From Motacilla alba alba (Eukaryota > Chordata > Aves > Passeriformes > Motacillidae): 64,000 nt of DNA. This document shows positions 60,440 through 64,000 of the stretch, piece after piece. The stretch lies in contig NC_052032.1 of assembly GCF_015832195.1 (NCBI RefSeq), forward strand, positions 3,106,618 through 3,170,617, in the 5' to 3' direction. Below the pieces are notes generated by a model. The model was not told where the DNA came from and searched no databases. It was given only the letters and a program-made list of their open reading frames with translations. A program made the position numbers and the translations under genes. Each line of letters starts with the position of its first letter. Positions within the stretch are counted from its first letter, which is position 1.

Positions 60440-60860
60440 CCTTTCTGCTTTCTCCAAAGTCCCCTCAGCGTGCACATGCAGCCTGAGGGATATTTCATTT
60501 TCCCCCTCTCCCAGAGAAGATTGCATAAGGATTGCTAGCACGTGGCTGCAGTGCATGGTGTGCGGCAGCCAAATAATCCTGGATTTAAGAGTCCCTCAGC
60601 TCTCATTCACACGCCAGACCGTAACCGCTCTGATTTTCCCCTTTCAGCAGCTGCAATACCCAGGCACAATGGGGTGACTTAAGGTTAAGGATGTCGTTTC
60701 AGCTTTAACTTGGAATGTCCTAGCTTTGATGGCTCCCAGCCAAATCCTTAACATTATTTTAATGTCGTTTTTCTTCTTCGTTTTATGTTTGCATACATTT
60801 AAAAACAGAGCAGGGGTTACTTATGTCACAGCTGTGCATACTTTCTAAGGCCAATGGATA
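60440..60860. promoter_or_regulatory. Candidate conserved non-coding element
   Basis: This repeat-free block has retained CpGs ('cctcagcgtgcacatgcagc' near 60463, 'ctagcacgtggctgcagtgc' near 60535, 'acgccagaccgtaaccgctc' near 60610). It has TAATCC (in 'ccaaataatcctggatttaa' near 60569), the site type preferred by Otx/Pitx-class homeodomains, and an E-box CACGTG at 60540-60545. These are direct observations of motifs. Conservation and enhancer activity are inferred. Confidence 0.35.
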
Positions 60861-61868
60861 AATACAGGCTTTATACTCCAAGAGGAAATTTTTTTGCAGG
60901 ACCCAAAATGCAAGTTGGTGGAGAGTCTGGTTGGTGGATGAGATTGGCAGCTGGTGCAATGAGCTGTGTCTGCCTTGATTTTGGTGGAATTGAGCTGATT
61001 TATCTCTCCTGAGGATCTGGCCCCATGCTCCTCTCTGAGCTCAGAACTTTTTTCTGGCTACTTGACATATATTTGTGTTTGTATAGAATTATCCATCTCT
61101 TCCCACCCATTTCCCTCTTCCTGTCTTTTCAAATTTAGGGTTTAATTTTGCACAGACTGTATCTATTTGTCTGCTTTTTCTTTCCCAAAGAAAAAATATG
61201 CATTTATTTTTAAGCCACACAAGTGCTGCGTGTTCTGCACTGGTACCCAGGTGGCTGGGTTGAAATCTCAGCAGAGTGAAGCTTTCCAGTTTGTTTACTG
61301 GAGTCTTCCCCAGCAACTTGTCTAATTTGTCCTTTTCTGATCAGGATTGATGATGTGCTAAAAGGTGTTTTAGTCTATTTTTCTGGTATGGAAGCACTGA
61401 GCCAATACTATCTATAGTATGAAGTGTAAAAGCACAAAAATACTTTAGGAGAACCTTTGAAACCAATTCCTTAGCCAAATACCACAGAAAAGAATTGGTT
61501 TATTTTCTTTGGGTTTGTTGGTTCGGCTTTTTTTTTTCTCTGTTTTCTTTGTCAAAGAAGGGAGATTTTTAGGATTAATGTCTATTTTTTCCCTTAGTTT
61601 TTTTGTTTTTATCCTGGGTAAAAGTTTCAGCTCTTTGTTTTCTTTACAATCAGAATGCCTTTGAAAATCTGGAAGCCATTTTTTCTACCTAAACAACTTG
61701 GAATTTTAGCTTAGGAAGGTCACGAGAACCCAACAACTACAACTTGAATTAAGTGCATGAAATTGTAATGGCAAAAATAAATTATAGTGATGGTAGTGGA
61801 GATTTAGTACATTGTGTACCTGGACCAAAGCTCAGAGACATCAGTGGAAGGTTTTCCACTGACCTTAA

Positions 61869-61909
61869 TAAGCTTCAGGTCAAGCCTTAGCCTTGTAAGA
61901 TGAAGCTTA
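61869..61909. repeat. 9-bp inverted repeat with 23-base loop
   Basis: TAAGCTTCA (61869-61877) and TGAAGCTTA (61901-61909) are exact reverse complements. The stem is short and the loop long, so stable folding is doubtful. Confidence 0.75.
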
Positions 61910-63299
61910 ATTCTTTGGCATCACTCTCCACAGCGTGCAGCCATCTCCTAAGCTTAGGGGCTCAGCCCCAGCACATCTGCCCCCTGTTTTGGGGCTCTCT
62001 CTGGTTCCCTGCAGGCCCCTTTGGAGCAGCAGAAGGGTTTGAAGGCGATGCTCATTAACAGCTGCTCCGCGCGGTTCCAGCCCGCAGCTCCCGTGGTTCC
62101 TCCTCTCCAGGGCCAGAGGGAGATGAAACATTCATGGCTCTGTGGCCCAGCTCGCTGCAGAGCTGGAGGATTTTCTGCAGTCACGCCATCCCTGCCGTGC
62201 ACAGACTGTTCAGGTGAGCACTAATGCTCAGCCCCAAGGCATAATTGCAGCGTTTATGGTCAATGTAATTCTGGTTTGCCTCTCCTGGCAGATGGATTTC
62301 CAACACATTCTCCTCTGTGTCGGTGTTAGTGCGGAGGTTGCTGCGTTCCTGGGGGAAAAGGAAATGTTGCATACTCAGTTCTTCAGAAATCTGTATTATT
62401 AAAAATACATATTCTCTATTTCTGAAAGTATGAAAGGGAGGAAGAGAGCACAAAGCAGCAAGAGGGGGAGAAGTCCTGTTCTGAGCACCAGGAGGGTTTA
62501 TTCCTTTTGGATGTTCTGTGCACAAAGAATTCTCCCTGAGCTAAGAGTGTAGAGCTGAGGGAAGTTGCAGCCCTGCCTATGAGCTGCCAGCCACTTTCTG
62601 GGGACTGCTAATCCCAATCTCTGCATTTTCTGAGAGTGTCTGCATGAGGCAAAGCTTGGGGGGGGCAGTTTCCTGCTTTGTTGGAAAGAGCCAGACAGAC
62701 TTTCTGTATGCTGTCAGCCTATTTCCCTTTGCTCCTTGGAGTTTTTCCCTCTCTGGTGCCTGAACTGCATCTTGCTCACATGTCAGTGGTGGCCCAGGGA
62801 CTGAAGCATCCCCAAGGCCGGGGCAGTGATGACCAGGCAGCTTTGCCTCAGCTGGTTAAACCCAGGCTGGTTTCACAGCAGTGCAGGGTGTTGTGAATGA
62901 AAATATTCCTGTTTCCCTCATGAGCTGTGCCCTGATTTCCCCAGCAATTGCCCTGTGGAAGGGCCGGGAGCTGCGAGGCTGGGCGTGCTGGTTATCCAGA
63001 GATGTGCAAGAGCTCTTGGCTCCTACCACCCTGTTCCTCCTGTGCCCTGGGGGCTTTGTGACCCGAGCAGCAGTTCTGTTAGCAGCTTTATCTTCACATG
63101 CCTTAGTAAAATGCACCAAAACTTAGATTTCTAGTGCTGAGCTCTGTGCTGAGAGCTGCACAATTTTTTGATCTCAAATTCTGTTCTGGGGGATCTTACT
63201 CTGAGGCTTCTGCCCATTCTGGCAGAGAGCCTGGAACATTTTTACTTTTTAATGTATGCTTTGGTCATCTATGGATCTCCTGCTCACCATCCAGTGACT

Positions 63300-63760
63300 T
63301 CAGAGGGGGACACCAGGGTGATCAGAGGGATAGAGCACCCTCTGCTATGAGGAAAGGCTGGGAGAATTGGGATTGTTCAGCTTGGAGAAGAGAGGGCTTT
63401 GGAGTGATCTAATTGTGGCCTCCCAGTGCCTGATGGTAGTCTGCAGGAAAGGCAGAGAGAAGAAACTGCATGCAAGGACCTGAAGTGACAGGACAAGGAG
63501 GAATGGCTTCATGGTGCCAGAGGGGATTTTTAGATTGGATATGAGGAAGAAATCCTTCCCTGTGAGGGTGGTGAGGCCCTGGCACAGGGTGCCCAGAGCA
63601 GCTGGGGCTGCCCCTGGATCCCTGGCAGTGTCCAAGGCCAGGCTGGACAGGGCTTGGAGCAGCCTGGGACAGTGGGAGGTGAGGCTGGGACTTGAGCAGA
63701 GGTTGATCTCTAATGACCCTTCCAGCCCAAGCCATTCTATGCTTCTGGCTCATGTAAAGC
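63300..63760 (+). mobile_element. CR1 LINE, plus strand 3' fragment
   Basis: Blocks in order are 'gatcagagggatagagcacc' near 63319, 'ttgggattgttcagcttgga' near 63367, 'gatttttagattggatatga', 'gaggccctggcacagggtgc', 'ggctgcccctggatccctgg', and the 3' end 'cccaagccattctatgcttc'. It is the same subfamily as 32685, 51590, 56545 and 58745. Relative to those copies, the 'tgcccatggcagggg' block is missing after 'cagtgggaggtg' (63668-63679). Confidence 0.9.
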
Positions 63761-64000
63761 CACAACTTTCAGTGTCTTGACCCACCAGAGGTGGGTGAGA
63801 GCTGTATATGGAGCGTTTTCTACACATATGTGCATATTCACACCTGTTCTTAAAGATTAGTGTTTTTCACTCCTGCAGATACTTCAGCATCTCCCCGTAG
63901 TGGTCACAGCTTGGGTGTGGATCTTCTGTCACACTTGCCACAAAACCCAAAGAGGGGTCCAAGCAGTTAAAAGCAAAACAGTCCAAAATGAGCAGAGTGA
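63761..64000. other. Unannotated sequence to window end
   Basis: No gene or repeat was recognised in these last 240 bases. Confidence 0.6.

Larger units (their letters stand above)
59126..63299. other. Unannotated unique sequence, about 4.2 kb
   Basis: No confirmed gene. It contains a poly(A) tract at 59451, a weak candidate terminal exon at 59903-60045, a candidate conserved element at 60440-60860 and a small inverted repeat at 61869-61909, each listed separately. It has no recognised interspersed repeat. Confidence 0.5.

Noticed and set aside
1..64000. tRNA, rRNA, CRISPR arrays, bacterial operons
   Set aside because: I looked for tRNA-type internal promoter blocks, regular short-repeat arrays and compact gene clusters on both strands and saw none. 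The window is vertebrate in character.

Overview
This window looks like non-coding genomic DNA from a bird, most likely a songbird (passerine). The evidence is repeat content. I find about a dozen 5'-truncated CR1 LINE copies, several ending in the CR1-typical short 3' tail (two ATTCTGTG units at 8828-8843). There are also five LTR copies, probably solo, from three endogenous-retrovirus families whose sequences I know from songbird genomes. SINEs are absent and CpG is low outside the repeats. No species can be named from this alone.

I see no convincing protein-coding gene. The longest open frames (266, 206, 194 and 174 codons) lie wholly or mostly inside CR1 or LTR sequence, often antisense. 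The longest frame outside repeats (183 codons) has no recognisable domain. One weak candidate exon is recorded at 59903-60045: an acceptor-like site, a hydrophobic stretch, a charged tail and a stop. The window is best read as an intergenic region or a large intron.

Layout. 1-761: a CR1 fragment interrupted by a complete solo LTR (295-714) with a perfect 6-bp target duplication, followed by a short interstitial telomere repeat (739-761). 2.6-3.8 kb: a probable old CR1 relic and a GC-rich minus-strand CR1. 8.09-8.84 kb: the most complete CR1, carrying the end of the reverse-transcriptase frame broken by a stop codon. 8.8-24.4 kb: about 15 kb of mostly unique, AT-rich sequence with two pure poly(C) tracts. 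24.4-24.6 kb: two adjacent CR1 3' ends. 32.7-33.1 kb: a plus-strand CR1. 36.1-36.9 kb: an LTR followed by a CR1-like piece. 41.9-45.8 kb: two copies of one LTR family in inverted, head-to-head orientation with a 2.5 kb spacer, forming a long inverted repeat. 51.6-52.9 kb: a CR1 and a solo LTR with a perfect 4-bp target duplication. 56.5, 58.7 and 63.3 kb: three more CR1 copies of the subfamily also seen at 32.7 and 51.6 kb.

Between repeats, several stretches (about 4.13-4.40, 10.44-10.79, 38.15-38.73, 49.24-49.30, 58.44-58.57 and 60.44-60.86 kb) have dense homeodomain-type TAAT motifs, small palindromes or retained CpGs. They are candidate conserved regulatory elements, which only cross-species alignment could confirm. 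A perfect 22-bp palindrome sits at 53363-53384. I did not identify a new biological system.
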